A DNA stretch of 64,000 nucleotides from Qipengyuania vesicularis (GTDB lineage Bacteria > Pseudomonadota > Alphaproteobacteria > Sphingomonadales > Sphingomonadaceae), in contig NZ_JAIGNJ010000001.1 of the NCBI RefSeq assembly GCF_019711415.1, positions 861,001 through 925,000 on the forward strand, read 5' to 3'. Positions 8,814 to 17,555 of the stretch are shown here, in pieces. The position numbers and the translations under genes are program-made. The notes under the pieces were generated by a model. That model saw only the letters and a program-made list of their open reading frames with translations. It made no database searches and was not told the origin of the DNA. The stretch's first letter is position 1; every line of letters begins with the position of its first letter.

Positions 8814-10997
8814 TCATTCTCTGCCTTGTCGCCACCAACCATGCGCGCCCTGGCCGCTCGCCACCGTGTCGATCTTCTCATCGGACAGGTAAATGGCAAA
8901 TCCGCCATTCTCCGCCAGGAATCGCCCGTCGGCCTTCAACCATCTCGGCTGGCAGCTTCGCGGCAGCCAGCGGTCGGCAATGACGATGTCCGCTCTCTCG
9001 CATGCGGCAGCCAGCTCTCTTTCGTCGATCCTCTGACGGCTGCGCGCGACGAGAAGATGGCGCACCTCCCCGCCCCGCTCCAGAGGAAGGCTGCAAAAGT
9101 CGGCGCTGCACCGCGCCTTCGGCCAGTGCTCCATGGCTATAGGCGCAGCTTCGGTTCCGGCCAGCTCAGTGAGGTTTTCCTGAGCATAGGAACCCGGACT
9201 GTCCCTCAGGACGAACAACCGCCCGGTCGGATCCACGAGCCCGACATCGCGCCCATCGCGGGTTACGAGAATGTCGGGCGCCTGCGTTCCGGCGAACATA
9301 GCAGCACCCACTGCAACGGGCAGGAAACCGAGCAATCGCGCACGTCCGTGCCAGAGAGCCAGCCACAGCCCTCCAGCAGTGAACACCAAGACCGTGGGCA
9401 ATCCAATATGCGGGACGAGCTTCACCGCTCCCGGTTGCGCCGCAGTCGTGTGGGCAATCGCAAGCAACAGGTCGAGAGATTGCCCGGCGAGCCACCAGAA
9501 TGGTGCGCCCAGCCCCGCGAGATCGAAAACCAGGGCCACCGCGATGAGCGGCATCGATACGAAGGTCACCAGCGGAATCGCGATGACGTTTGCAAAGGCT
9601 CCGTAAAGGCCGGCCCGGTGGAAATGGAAGAGGACGATCGGCGTCAGCGCGATCTCGATGACCAAGCCGGTCACGAACAGCATCAGGACACGTCGGGCGA
9701 ACCACCGCACCCAGCCTTCCTCCTGCGGAGCAAGAAAGTCGCGCACGGGCTTTGCGTTATGCAACGCGACGATTGCGATCACCGCCGCGAAGCTCATCTG
9801 GAAGCTCGGCCCGACTAGCGATTCCGGCCACAGCAGAAGCACGACCCCGGCAGCAACTGCCACCATCCGCATCGAAAGAGGTTCACGTCCAAGGGCAAGC
9901 GCGATGAGCACCAGCACGGCACCGATGCAGCTGCGAACCGTGGGAACCTGCGCTCCCGTGAGGAGGGTATATGCGATCCCGGCAAGTGCCGCGATTGCCG
10001 CGGCCACCAGCGGCAACCTCACACGCAATGCCAAGTATGGCCACAAGGCCAGCAGCTTGAGCGCAAGGAAATAGGCCGCTGCAATCACCGCACTGACGTG
10101 AAGCCCGCTAATGGAGAGGAGGTGCGTCAATCCGGCATCGCGCATGGCAAATTCATCCGCCTCCGCGATCGCACCCCGGTCCCCGCTTGCAAAAGCCGCC
10201 GCTATGCTGCCCGACGAGCCGCCGAGATTGTCCCTCACATGCGCTGACAGCCAACGCTGCAAACGGGCCACGGGCCGATCCGCTGTGCTCGGGAGAGAAA
10301 CGATCTCCGCCTCGCCGACCAGCGAACCGGTTGCCGCAAACCCCTCGAACCACGACCTCCGTGCGAAGTCATATGAGCCTGGCAGGAGCGGCGGTGACGG
10401 CGGCATCAGGCGCGCGCGCAGACGGACATGTGCGCCCTCCACTAGGCCGAGTGCGTCCTTCTCTTCGGGAACATTGACGCGAACCTTGATAGTTCGCCCA
10501 TGTTGCGGATCGCGGGCTGCAAGAACCAAGCGCACCCGCCCCTCGGCAGGTTGTTCCTGCCTCTCGAGAATTGCCGCATCGAGTTGCATCAGCGTCGGAC
10601 GGGCAATCGGCTCCGCCCCGATCATCTCCGAGCGCGCCCAGATGACCGTCAAGCCAAGGGCGAATACAAATCCGAGTGCGCAGGCGGCCATTCTCAGGTG
10701 AGCGCGGCCATCTTCGCCTTTCCAGACTGCGACAGCCCCCAGTGCGCCGAGCAGCGCCAGCGATACCCCGGCCACCCATTGCCATGGTTGCGTCAGGACA
10801 AACCAGCTTCCAATTCCGGCGGCAAAGGCCACCACCAGCCATGGGCCGCGGTCGAAACCGGACGAGGCCAGGAATCCCTCGATCTTGTCGGCGAATCTGG
10901 ACAAGAGGCCGCGCATGCGCCAAGGGCGCTGCACTGCAACATCGGCGGCCGGGTACCCCTCGCCGAACGGCACGATCGGCGTCCCCTGTGTCGCCAT
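8814..10997 (-). CDS. comEC: ComEC/Rec2-type DNA uptake channel protein
   Basis: A 727-residue multi-pass inner-membrane protein of the ComEC family, which carries single-stranded DNA into the cytoplasm during transformation. Several membrane segments come first, then a soluble OB-like region, then the competence domain with L-S-I-S-G-L-H-V-S and about eight more helices. The C-terminal ~130 residues sit where the metallo-beta-lactamase domain lies in some ComEC proteins, but no H-x-H-x-D-H is present. I chose the ATG at 10997; a frame reaching 11120 would run into gltX. The start is only 28 bases from the divergent gltX start. Confidence 0.88.
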   Translation of the reverse strand: MATQGTPIVPFGEGYPAADVAVQRPWRMRGLLSRFADKIEGFLASSGFDRGPWLVVAFAAGIGSWFVLTQPWQWVAGVSLALLGALGAVAVWKGEDGRAHLRMAACALGFVFALGLTVIWARSEMIGAEPIARPTLMQLDAAILERQEQPAEGRVRLVLAARDPQHGRTIKVRVNVPEEKDALGLVEGAHVRLRARLMPPSPPLLPGSYDFARRSWFEGFAATGSLVGEAEIVSLPSTADRPVARLQRWLSAHVRDNLGGSSGSIAAAFASGDRGAIAEADEFAMRDAGLTHLLSISGLHVSAVIAAAYFLALKLLALWPYLALRVRLPLVAAAIAALAGIAYTLLTGAQVPTVRSCIGAVLVLIALALGREPLSMRMVAVAAGVVLLLWPESLVGPSFQMSFAAVIAIVALHNAKPVRDFLAPQEEGWVRWFARRVLMLFVTGLVIEIALTPIVLFHFHRAGLYGAFANVIAIPLVTFVSMPLIAVALVFDLAGLGAPFWWLAGQSLDLLLAIAHTTAAQPGAVKLVPHIGLPTVLVFTAGGLWLALWHGRARLLGFLPVAVGAAMFAGTQAPDILVTRDGRDVGLVDPTGRLFVLRDSPGSYAQENLTELAGTEAAPIAMEHWPKARCSADFCSLPLERGGEVRHLLVARSRQRIDERELAAACERADIVIADRWLPRSCQPRWLKADGRFLAENGGFAIYLSDEKIDTVASGQGAHGWWRQGRE

Positions 10998-11025
10998 GCA
11001 AGCACTTGAAAGGAAAGACGAAGCA

Positions 11026-12456
11026 ATGGCAAGCGAAACCGGCAAGCAGGTAGTTACGCGCTTCGCCCCCTCGCCCACCGGCTTCCTGCACATCGGCGGC
11101 GCCCGCACTGCGCTGTTCAACTGGCTCTACGCGCGCCATCACGGCGGCCGCGCGCTGCTGCGGATCGAAGATACCGATCGCAAGCGCAGCACCCAGGATG
11201 CGATCGACAAGATCATCGAAGGACTCGACTGGCTCGGTCTCGATTATGACGAACCGCCGCTCTTCCAGTCCGACCGAGCCCAGCGTCATGCCGAGGTCGC
11301 ACGGCAATTGCTCGAGGCTGGGCATGCTTACAAGTGCTACGCCACGCCTGAAGAGCTCGAAGAAATGCGCGCGCAGCAGCGTGCCAACAAGCAGCCAATG
11401 CGATACGACCGCCGGTGGCGTGATCGCGATGAAAGCGAAGCGCCTGCAGGCGCGCCCTTCGTCATCCGCCTGAAGGTCCCTACCGAGGGCGAGACCGTCA
11501 TCGAAGACGAGGTCCAGGGCAAGGTCACGGTGCAGAATGCCGAGATCGACGATTACGTCTTGCTCCGCGCCGACGGCACACCAACCTATATGCTGGCTGT
11601 CGTGGTCGACGATCACGACATGGGCGTCACGCATATCATTCGCGGCGACGATCACCTCAACAACGCATTCCGACAGCTGCCGATCATCCGCGCGATGGAC
11701 CAGATCGAGGGCGGTTGGCCCGACCCGGTCTATGCACATGTACCGCTGATCCACGGTGCTGACGGAGCCAAGCTGTCGAAACGCCACGGAGCTGTTGGCG
11801 TCGAAGCCTATCGCGACGATGAGGGCGTCCTGCCCGAGGCTCTGTTCAACTATCTGCTGCGCCTTGGCTGGGGCCACGGCGACCGTGAGGAGATCACGCG
11901 CGAGGAGGCAATCGAACTCTTCGACCTTGATGGCGTAGGCAAGAGCCCCTCTCGTTTCGACATCAAGAAGCTTCAAAACCTCAACGGACATTATATCCGC
12001 GAGGCGGACGATGCACGGCTTGCAAGTCTCGTGGCGGCGAAAATGGGTGATGGCGCCGAAGAAAAGCTTCTCACCGAAGCTATGCCGGTCCTCAAACCGC
12101 GTGCAAAGAGTGTCAATGAACTAGCTGAAGGCGCAGCATTTCTATTCAAGGAACGCCCGCTGGAGATGACTGAGAAGGCGGCTGGCTTACTGGATGCCGA
12201 CGCACGCACGCGTCTTGAGGGCCTCTCGAGGCGCCTCGCCAAGGAAAATCACTGGACATTGGAGGCTCTCGAAGCCACTACGAAATCCTATGCAGAGGAA
12301 CTGGAACTGGGCCTCGGCAAGCTGGCGCAGCCCATGCGGGCGGCGCTGACGGGCACTACCACGTCGCCCGGAATTTTCGATGTACTGGTCCTGCTGGGCA
12401 AGGAAGAGTCGCTCGCGCGTATCGATGCGCAGGCTTCGCCCGCAGGCAAGGAATAA
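11026..12456 (+). CDS. gltX: Glutamyl-tRNA synthetase
   Basis: A 476-residue class I aminoacyl-tRNA synthetase charging tRNA with glutamate. The HIGH-type signature is [11 protein letters not shown] and the KMSKS-type is K-L-S-K-R. The ATG at 11026 gives the normal N-terminus ([10 protein letters not shown]) and has AGGA about 12 bases upstream; a frame beginning at 10885 overlaps comEC and is rejected. It is divergent from comEC and followed after 20 bases by gltA. Confidence 0.96.
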   Translation: MASETGKQVVTRFAPSPTGFLHIGGARTALFNWLYARHHGGRALLRIEDTDRKRSTQDAIDKIIEGLDWLGLDYDEPPLFQSDRAQRHAEVARQLLEAGHAYKCYATPEELEEMRAQQRANKQPMRYDRRWRDRDESEAPAGAPFVIRLKVPTEGETVIEDEVQGKVTVQNAEIDDYVLLRADGTPTYMLAVVVDDHDMGVTHIIRGDDHLNNAFRQLPIIRAMDQIEGGWPDPVYAHVPLIHGADGAKLSKRHGAVGVEAYRDDEGVLPEALFNYLLRLGWGHGDREEITREEAIELFDLDGVGKSPSRFDIKKLQNLNGHYIREADDARLASLVAAKMGDGAEEKLLTEAMPVLKPRAKSVNELAEGAAFLFKERPLEMTEKAAGLLDADARTRLEGLSRRLAKENHWTLEALEATTKSYAEELELGLGKLAQPMRAALTGTTTSPGIFDVLVLLGKEESLARIDAQASPAGKE

Positions 12457-12476
12457 GACGGACCAAGGAGATACGC

Positions 12477-13763
12477 GTGGCCGACAAGCAGGCAACTCTC
12501 AACGTAGGCGACCAGAGCCAGGACTTTCCCGTCCTAGAAGGTAGCGTCGGACCGGATGTCGTCGACATCCGCAAGCTGTACGGAACCACCGGCAAGTTCA
12601 CCTACGATCCCGGCTACAAGTCGACCGCCAGCTGCGAAAGCGCGCTGACCTATATCGATGGCGAAGCCGGTGTCCTGCTGCACCGTGGCTATCCCATCGG
12701 CCAGCTGGCCGAACATTCGAGCTTCATGGAGGTTGCCTACCTGTTGCTCAATGGCGAGCTGCCGAGCCAGGACGAGCTTACCGAGTTCGATCACACCATT
12801 ACGCGCCACACCATGGTGCACGACCAGCTGCGCCAGTTCTACCAGGGCTTCCGCCGCGATGCGCACCCCATGGCGATCATGTGCGGCGTCGTCGGCGCAC
12901 TGTCGGCGTTCTATCACGACAGTACCGACATCTCGGACCCCGAGCATCGCAAGATCTCAAGCCACCGACTGATCGCCAAGATGCCGACCATTGCGGCGAT
13001 GGCGTACAAGTATGCGGTCGGCCAGCCCTTCCTGCAGCCCAAGAACGATCTCAGCTACACGGGCAACTTCCTGCGCATGACCTTCGGTGTCCCCGCGGAA
13101 GAGTATGAAATCCACCCGGCGATCGAGAAGGCAATGGACCGGATCTTCATCCTCCATGCCGATCACGAACAGAACGCCTCGACATCGACGGTGCGTCTTG
13201 CCGGTTCGTCGGGCGCAAACCCGTTCGCCTGCATCGCGGCCGGTATCGCCTGCCTCTGGGGCCCAGCACATGGCGGCGCCAATGAAGCGGCGCTCAACAT
13301 GCTGCAGGAAATCGGCTCGCCCGATCGTATCCCGCACTATATCGAGCGCGCTAAGGACAAGAACGACCCGTTCCGCCTGATGGGCTTCGGTCACCGCGTC
13401 TACAAGAATTACGACCCGCGCGCGACGGTTATGCAGAAGACGCTGCGCGAGGTATTCGACGCCCTCAACGTCAACGACCCGGTCTTCGAAACCGCGCTCC
13501 AGCTCGAAGAAATCGCCCTCAACGACGATTACTTCAAGGAGAAGAAGCTCTTCCCGAACGTGGACTTCTATTCGGGTATCATCCTCAACTCGATCGGCTT
13601 CCCGACGACCATGTTCACCGCGCTCTTCGCGCTTGCCCGTACGGTAGGCTGGGTCGCACAGTGGAACGAGATGATCTCCGATCCCGGCCAGGTCATCGGC
13701 CGTCCGCGCCAGCTCTATACCGGCCCGACCGAGCGCGACTACGTCCCGATGGGTCAGCGCTGA
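12477..13763 (+). CDS. gltA: Citrate synthase
   Basis: A 428-residue type II (hexameric class) citrate synthase condensing oxaloacetate and acetyl-CoA. The [14 protein letters not shown] motif with its active-site His is clear, with the second His region ([10 protein letters not shown]) before it. The start is GTG, with AAGGAG about eight bases upstream. It ends 22 bases before a strong terminator, so gltX-gltA is a closed unit. Confidence 0.97.
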   Translation: MADKQATLNVGDQSQDFPVLEGSVGPDVVDIRKLYGTTGKFTYDPGYKSTASCESALTYIDGEAGVLLHRGYPIGQLAEHSSFMEVAYLLLNGELPSQDELTEFDHTITRHTMVHDQLRQFYQGFRRDAHPMAIMCGVVGALSAFYHDSTDISDPEHRKISSHRLIAKMPTIAAMAYKYAVGQPFLQPKNDLSYTGNFLRMTFGVPAEEYEIHPAIEKAMDRIFILHADHEQNASTSTVRLAGSSGANPFACIAAGIACLWGPAHGGANEAALNMLQEIGSPDRIPHYIERAKDKNDPFRLMGFGHRVYKNYDPRATVMQKTLREVFDALNVNDPVFETALQLEEIALNDDYFKEKKLFPNVDFYSGIILNSIGFPTTMFTALFALARTVGWVAQWNEMISDPGQVIGRPRQLYTGPTERDYVPMGQR

Positions 13764-13785
13764 TCGCGCAAGAATTTGTTGGATC

Positions 13786-13809
13786 AGGGGCGCTTCGGCG
13801 CCCCTTTTT
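13786..13809 (+). terminator. Rho-independent terminator after gltA
   Basis: An 8-base stem (A-GGGGCGC with GCGCCCC-T) closed by a TTCG tetraloop and followed by a run of five T. It lies between the convergent gltA and kinase-like genes. Confidence 0.92.
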
Positions 13810-13815
13810 CGTGGG

Positions 13816-15189
13816 TCAGTCCTCGGCCGGATCAGCCTTCGGAACCGAGAGGGTAAATCGAGCCCCCTGCCCCGGTGCGCTTTCAACGGTCAGGTCGCCA
13901 TCCATCGCTCGTGCAATGCGCCGCGAAATATAGAGGCCAAGACCTGAGCCACCGTCTTCTCCGCGGCCCAGGCGCTCGAACTTCTCGAACACTTTCTGCT
14001 GTTGCTGCTCGTCGAGGCCGTGTCCCTCATCGGCCACGGTAACCATTGCGCGGTTCCCGATGGTATCGAGGCGGATCCACACACGACTATCCTCGGGGGA
14101 ATAGCGGATTGCATTCCCGATCAGGTTCAGGAGGACCTGCAGAACGCGGCGAAACTCTGCGATCGCCAACTGCGTCTCGCCCTCGGCCGGTGGATCGAGC
14201 GTAATCCCTCGCTCCTTGGCACGCACGCCGAGAATACCGCACGCACGCCGCGCCACATCGGCGAGGTCGATGCGATCGGGGGCCGTGGCAAAATCTTCTG
14301 CCTCGACGACTTCGAGATCAGACAGGTCGTCTATCAGCGCGAGAAGGTGCTGGCCCGCGCTCGCGATATCGGCAGCATAGTCGCTGTACTCCTCTGCCAG
14401 CGGTCCGGCGAGCTTGGTCCGGATCGTTTCGGCATTGGCGATGATACGATTGATCGGCTGCCGCAGGACAGGCGTCAGGTCGCGCCCCAGTGACGGGGTG
14501 TCGCTTGCGCCGCGACCGACCGCTGAACCGATTGGCCGTGTGGCGCTGAGGTGGAGCACGAATCCCGCGCTGCCCGGCTCTTCCTGCCCCAGAGGTTCAA
14601 GGAAGGCAGCCCATACCCTATCGGACCCAGCGATCCGGCATCGCGCGCCATCGAGAAGCTGCCAGTGAGCGTGCTGGTCACGAAGATCGTCTGGCAGGGT
14701 TACGAAATCGGTCCAGGGACGACCGATCCCCTCACCCGCGGCCTTGGCGAACTCGACAAGATCCGGTGCATCTGTCTCGATCGAAAGAATTCGCTGCTTG
14801 GGGTCGAGGCGCGCGGTGCATTCGGCCAAATGGCGGTTGATTTCGGTCTGACGTTGCTTGGCGAGCTCCGCGCTTTCCGGTGGGCGCTCGTCAACCTGCC
14901 AGTCGGCAACAGCGATCGCACAGCCGCCGTCCTCTTCGGCTTCGGGCGCGATCTCAACCCATGCATGGATGCGCTCGGGACCATTGATAGCCCGGAACTG
15001 TCGCGACAGCCTTAGGCCGTATTCACGCGATTTCTTCACCAGCGAAAGTAGTTCCGGAATGGCGAGCGTTTCACCCACGTGGCCGCCACAGGCCCGGTTG
15101 AGTTCGGCAAGAGGGCCATCCGCCTCTACCAGGCGGTCTTCCGCATCGGTCCTGCCGTGCGCGAGATAACGGGTGCCGACACCAGCCAT
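13816..15189 (-). CDS. Histidine-kinase-like protein without the phospho-acceptor histidine
   Basis: A 457-residue soluble protein with PAS-like N-terminal regions (about 15-100 and 115-215), a dimerisation helix region (232-300) and a HATPase_c domain (335-455). The ATP-binding boxes are intact: N-box N-L-I-G-N-A (Asn359), G1 D-E-G-H-G (387-391) and G2 G-S-G-L-G-L (414-419). In the H-box, where kinases read H-x-L-R-T-P, this protein reads P-V-L-R-Q-P: the position of the phosphorylated His is Pro240. It may bind ATP without autophosphorylation, or be phosphorylated elsewhere. It starts two bases after the preceding gene's stop, so the two are coupled. No response regulator is adjacent. Confidence 0.8.
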   Translation of the reverse strand: MAGVGTRYLAHGRTDAEDRLVEADGPLAELNRACGGHVGETLAIPELLSLVKKSREYGLRLSRQFRAINGPERIHAWVEIAPEAEEDGGCAIAVADWQVDERPPESAELAKQRQTEINRHLAECTARLDPKQRILSIETDAPDLVEFAKAAGEGIGRPWTDFVTLPDDLRDQHAHWQLLDGARCRIAGSDRVWAAFLEPLGQEEPGSAGFVLHLSATRPIGSAVGRGASDTPSLGRDLTPVLRQPINRIIANAETIRTKLAGPLAEEYSDYAADIASAGQHLLALIDDLSDLEVVEAEDFATAPDRIDLADVARRACGILGVRAKERGITLDPPAEGETQLAIAEFRRVLQVLLNLIGNAIRYSPEDSRVWIRLDTIGNRAMVTVADEGHGLDEQQQQKVFEKFERLGRGEDGGSGLGLYISRRIARAMDGDLTVESAPGQGARFTLSVPKADPAED

Positions 15190-15191
15190 GA

Positions 15192-16154
15192 TCAGCGTTT
15201 CTTCCCGTGGCCGGAGGCGAGCAGGATTCCGCGCGCCGTGTCCTGGTCGATACCTTCAAGACCGGTCACGGGGGCCGCACCCGGATGAAGACGAAGCAAG
15301 GTCTCATCGATCCGTTCCGCGTCCAATCCGGCAGCACGCAACCCCAAGGCCAGGCGTACCGTCTGGCGGGCGTGACTGGAAAGGATGGCGAGTTCGCGGG
15401 TCTGACCGCTGCGTTCGGCCAGTGCGGAAAGGAAAAGCGCGGCCCCGGCATCCTCGATTGCAAGGGCGCTGCGGGACGTACCGCTGGAACTGGATACCAA
15501 TCGCGCGAACAGGGCCAGCCTACCGCTACTCTCATCGAAGGACTGGCGCAGCTTTCCTTCTGCCCGCGCAACGGCATCACTGCGTGTTTCACCGCAATAT
15601 CGGCGCCAGGCGAGGAGTAATTCGTGTAGCAGGTCGCCGGGAAGCTCGCCCAGCGGGAGCTCCATGCGCCGTTGTGCCTGCGCAAAGCGGGCCTGCGCGG
15701 CCAAGGCTGCCATGGCCGCACTCGAAACCGTGCCGTCACTGTCTGCGATCAACCGCTGGAGCAGAGGCGCGAGCACAGGGTCGATGCCCAGTTGGTCTTC
15801 GAGCTTTTCCGTTAGTTGCCACTCGATCGCGAGAGCGTGGCAGTGCAACAGCAGCCCTGAGGAAGCCTGGAGATGTTCGGCAAGCGCTTCGCCATGACGA
15901 TCGGCAAAGGCATCACGGCCCTTCTGGCCGGTCGCTTCCGCCTGCGTCCGCAACACCTGCCGCGCCAGATCGGCGAGCATCCCGCGCACTCGCGCAACGA
16001 TCTCGTCGCTGAACAGTGAATGATCGGGAGCCGAGAGTAGATGGCCGATAATCGGTCCGATACCTTCAAGCATGGCGTCACCCTGCGCCAAGGCGCGGCG
16101 CAGGTCATCGCTAGAGGATTTCCCCCGTTCATCCATGGCAAAAGCCCGTTCCAT
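15192..16154 (-). CDS. Helical protein of unknown function, coupled to the kinase-like gene
   Basis: A 320-residue protein I do not recognise with confidence. It is almost entirely predicted helix, Ala/Leu-rich, with no signal peptide or membrane segment. The C-terminal region (L-A-L-G-L-R-A-A-G-L-D, then L-L-R-L-H-P) recalls the helical repeats of DUF2336 proteins, but only weakly. It is first in a two-gene minus-strand operon and its stop is two bases before the ATG of the kinase-like protein, so a joint role is likely. A second in-frame ATG lies six codons downstream. Confidence 0.65.
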   Translation of the reverse strand: MERAFAMDERGKSSSDDLRRALAQGDAMLEGIGPIIGHLLSAPDHSLFSDEIVARVRGMLADLARQVLRTQAEATGQKGRDAFADRHGEALAEHLQASSGLLLHCHALAIEWQLTEKLEDQLGIDPVLAPLLQRLIADSDGTVSSAAMAALAAQARFAQAQRRMELPLGELPGDLLHELLLAWRRYCGETRSDAVARAEGKLRQSFDESSGRLALFARLVSSSSGTSRSALAIEDAGAALFLSALAERSGQTRELAILSSHARQTVRLALGLRAAGLDAERIDETLLRLHPGAAPVTGLEGIDQDTARGILLASGHGKKR

Positions 16155-16178
16155 CCCGTGCGCGTAGCACCCGTGTGG

Positions 16179-16193
16179 TTAATTCGCCGTTAG
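16179..16193 (-). promoter_or_regulatory. Possible CtrA-type site
   Basis: On the plus strand this reads TTAA-N7-TTAG, one mismatch from the CtrA consensus TTAA-N7-TTAA; the minus strand contains TTAACCAC, 7 of 8 to the TTAACCAT half-site. It is about 25 bases upstream of the ATG at 16154 and overlaps the stop of the gene before it. Confidence 0.25.
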
Positions 16194-17383
16194 TCGTCAC
16201 GAAAAGTCGGGAAGAAGCGGCTGAGCAAGACCAGCAAGGCCAAAGCAGCGGCCATCTCGGTCGAGAAACCTGCAAAAGCTGCGGGCGAAAGCAGGAAACA
16301 AAGCAGGATCCTGTCGGCATAGGTTTCACGCCACTTCCTGCTGGCGTGGCGCTCTGAAAGCCTGAGCAAGCCGATTAGCATTATGGGCACAAACCCGCGC
16401 AGGAAACCGAGGTCTTCAGGTGCAGCCAGCACAAGCAGGACGATCAGGATCGGATCGATCATCCAATCGAGGGCCCTCAGCACCTTGTTCGGCCTGCGCT
16501 CAGGCCTCCCAAGCTGTGCCACACGCTCGACCACGCCTCCCATGTGGCCAAAGAGCGCCGCGAGCGCTGTCAGGACCAACCCGATTGCGGGGAAACCGAA
16601 GGCCCCCGCCCCCAGACCCACAACAGCCGATATGCCAGCAGCAGCGGTGGGCACGGGTTGCGCCGATTGCCCCACGACATCGCGGGCAAGCCGGGCTCCG
16701 GCCCGTTCGGCAATCGCCAGCCCCGGACCCCGGAAAGAAATCGCCTTGCGCTGGGAATCGATCCATCGCTTCTCCCGCTCGTCGAGCGCCTGCCTGTCGG
16801 CATTGAGGTGCCAGTTCCCCTCTGCAAGCAGTTCACGGTCGAGCGTTATGAGCCTCGAGCCTCCCTGCAATGCGATCCGCATCACCGCCGAGGGGACATC
16901 AATGTCATCGGGTAGCTGCCCAAGGCGTGCTATCAGTTCACCGCGCACCAGCATGATGCCGGACCAGGCGAGCTCAAGATCAATTCTCTCGTATCCAAGC
17001 GGCACCGCGAGATCTGCCGGGAATGCGAGGACAGCGCGCTTCTCAAGGGCTTCGATTGCCGCCTCGTCATCGGGCAGTATTCCCGGCGCAATCACGAAAA
17101 TCTCGTCTTCGGCGGTGACCATGCCGAGCAGACGGGACGGGTGGCGGATCGCGCGGAATTTCACGCCAGCGCTCTCCGCCCGGTTCTGCAGTTCGACCAC
17201 TTCGCGTTCAATGGCATCGACGAGACACACGACCCGGTCGCAGCCCAGCTTGACCGCGAGATCGAGCTGCCGTTCGACCACCATTGCACCTGCGAAGCTG
17301 GCAAATGCCGGCCGCGGGCTGCGCACCTCGGGGCTCCCATCGAGTGTCGACAGCAGGGCTATGCGCAAGGCCTGTCCTTCCAA
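16190..17383 (-). CDS. Membrane protein resembling a degenerate CDP-alcohol phosphotransferase
   Basis: A 397-residue protein. The N-terminal ~190 residues look like a nucleotidyltransferase-type fold (V-V-C-L-V-D-A, V-T-A-E-D-E-I-F-V-I-A-P-G). After a basic region come hydrophobic segments at about 245-280, 308-343 and 357-393. At 281-310 the spacing recalls the CDP-alcohol signature D-x2-D-G-x2-A-R-x8-G-x3-D-x3-D, but the key residues are largely lost: M-G-G-V-V-E-R stands where D-G-x-x-A-R belongs, while D306-x3-D310 is kept. I infer an inactive relative of the enzyme at 59379-60515. Function unknown. The next gene downstream starts 35 bases after this stop. Confidence 0.6.
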   Translation of the reverse strand: MEGQALRIALLSTLDGSPEVRSPRPAFASFAGAMVVERQLDLAVKLGCDRVVCLVDAIEREVVELQNRAESAGVKFRAIRHPSRLLGMVTAEDEIFVIAPGILPDDEAAIEALEKRAVLAFPADLAVPLGYERIDLELAWSGIMLVRGELIARLGQLPDDIDVPSAVMRIALQGGSRLITLDRELLAEGNWHLNADRQALDEREKRWIDSQRKAISFRGPGLAIAERAGARLARDVVGQSAQPVPTAAAGISAVVGLGAGAFGFPAIGLVLTALAALFGHMGGVVERVAQLGRPERRPNKVLRALDWMIDPILIVLLVLAAPEDLGFLRGFVPIMLIGLLRLSERHASRKWRETYADRILLCFLLSPAAFAGFSTEMAAALALLVLLSRFFPTFRDD

Positions 17384-17507
17384 TCCGGCATGTCTGCTTC
17401 ATAGGAAGTGGGCGGCCCGCCTGCCAAGGATAGACTGGTAGATGCCACCGGAAATTCATCGCTTCAGTGGCTGATGGCGCGCCAGGCCGCGCTGGCTACG
17501 GGTTCGA

Positions 17508-17515
17508 ATGGTTAA
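17508..17515 (-). promoter_or_regulatory. CtrA-type half-site TTAACCAT
   Basis: The minus strand reads TTAACCAT exactly, 41-48 bases upstream of the ATG of the coiled-coil gene at 17556. The paired second half of a full CtrA site is not present, so this is only a candidate. Confidence 0.25.
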
Positions 17516-17555
17516 CAAGCCTTCCTGATGCCCGTGTTTGTGATATGCTGCCGGA

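Noticed and set aside
8814-9210. Missing metallo-beta-lactamase motif in ComEC as a sign of decay
   Set aside because: Many proteobacterial ComEC proteins lack a functional copy of this domain; the channel part is intact.
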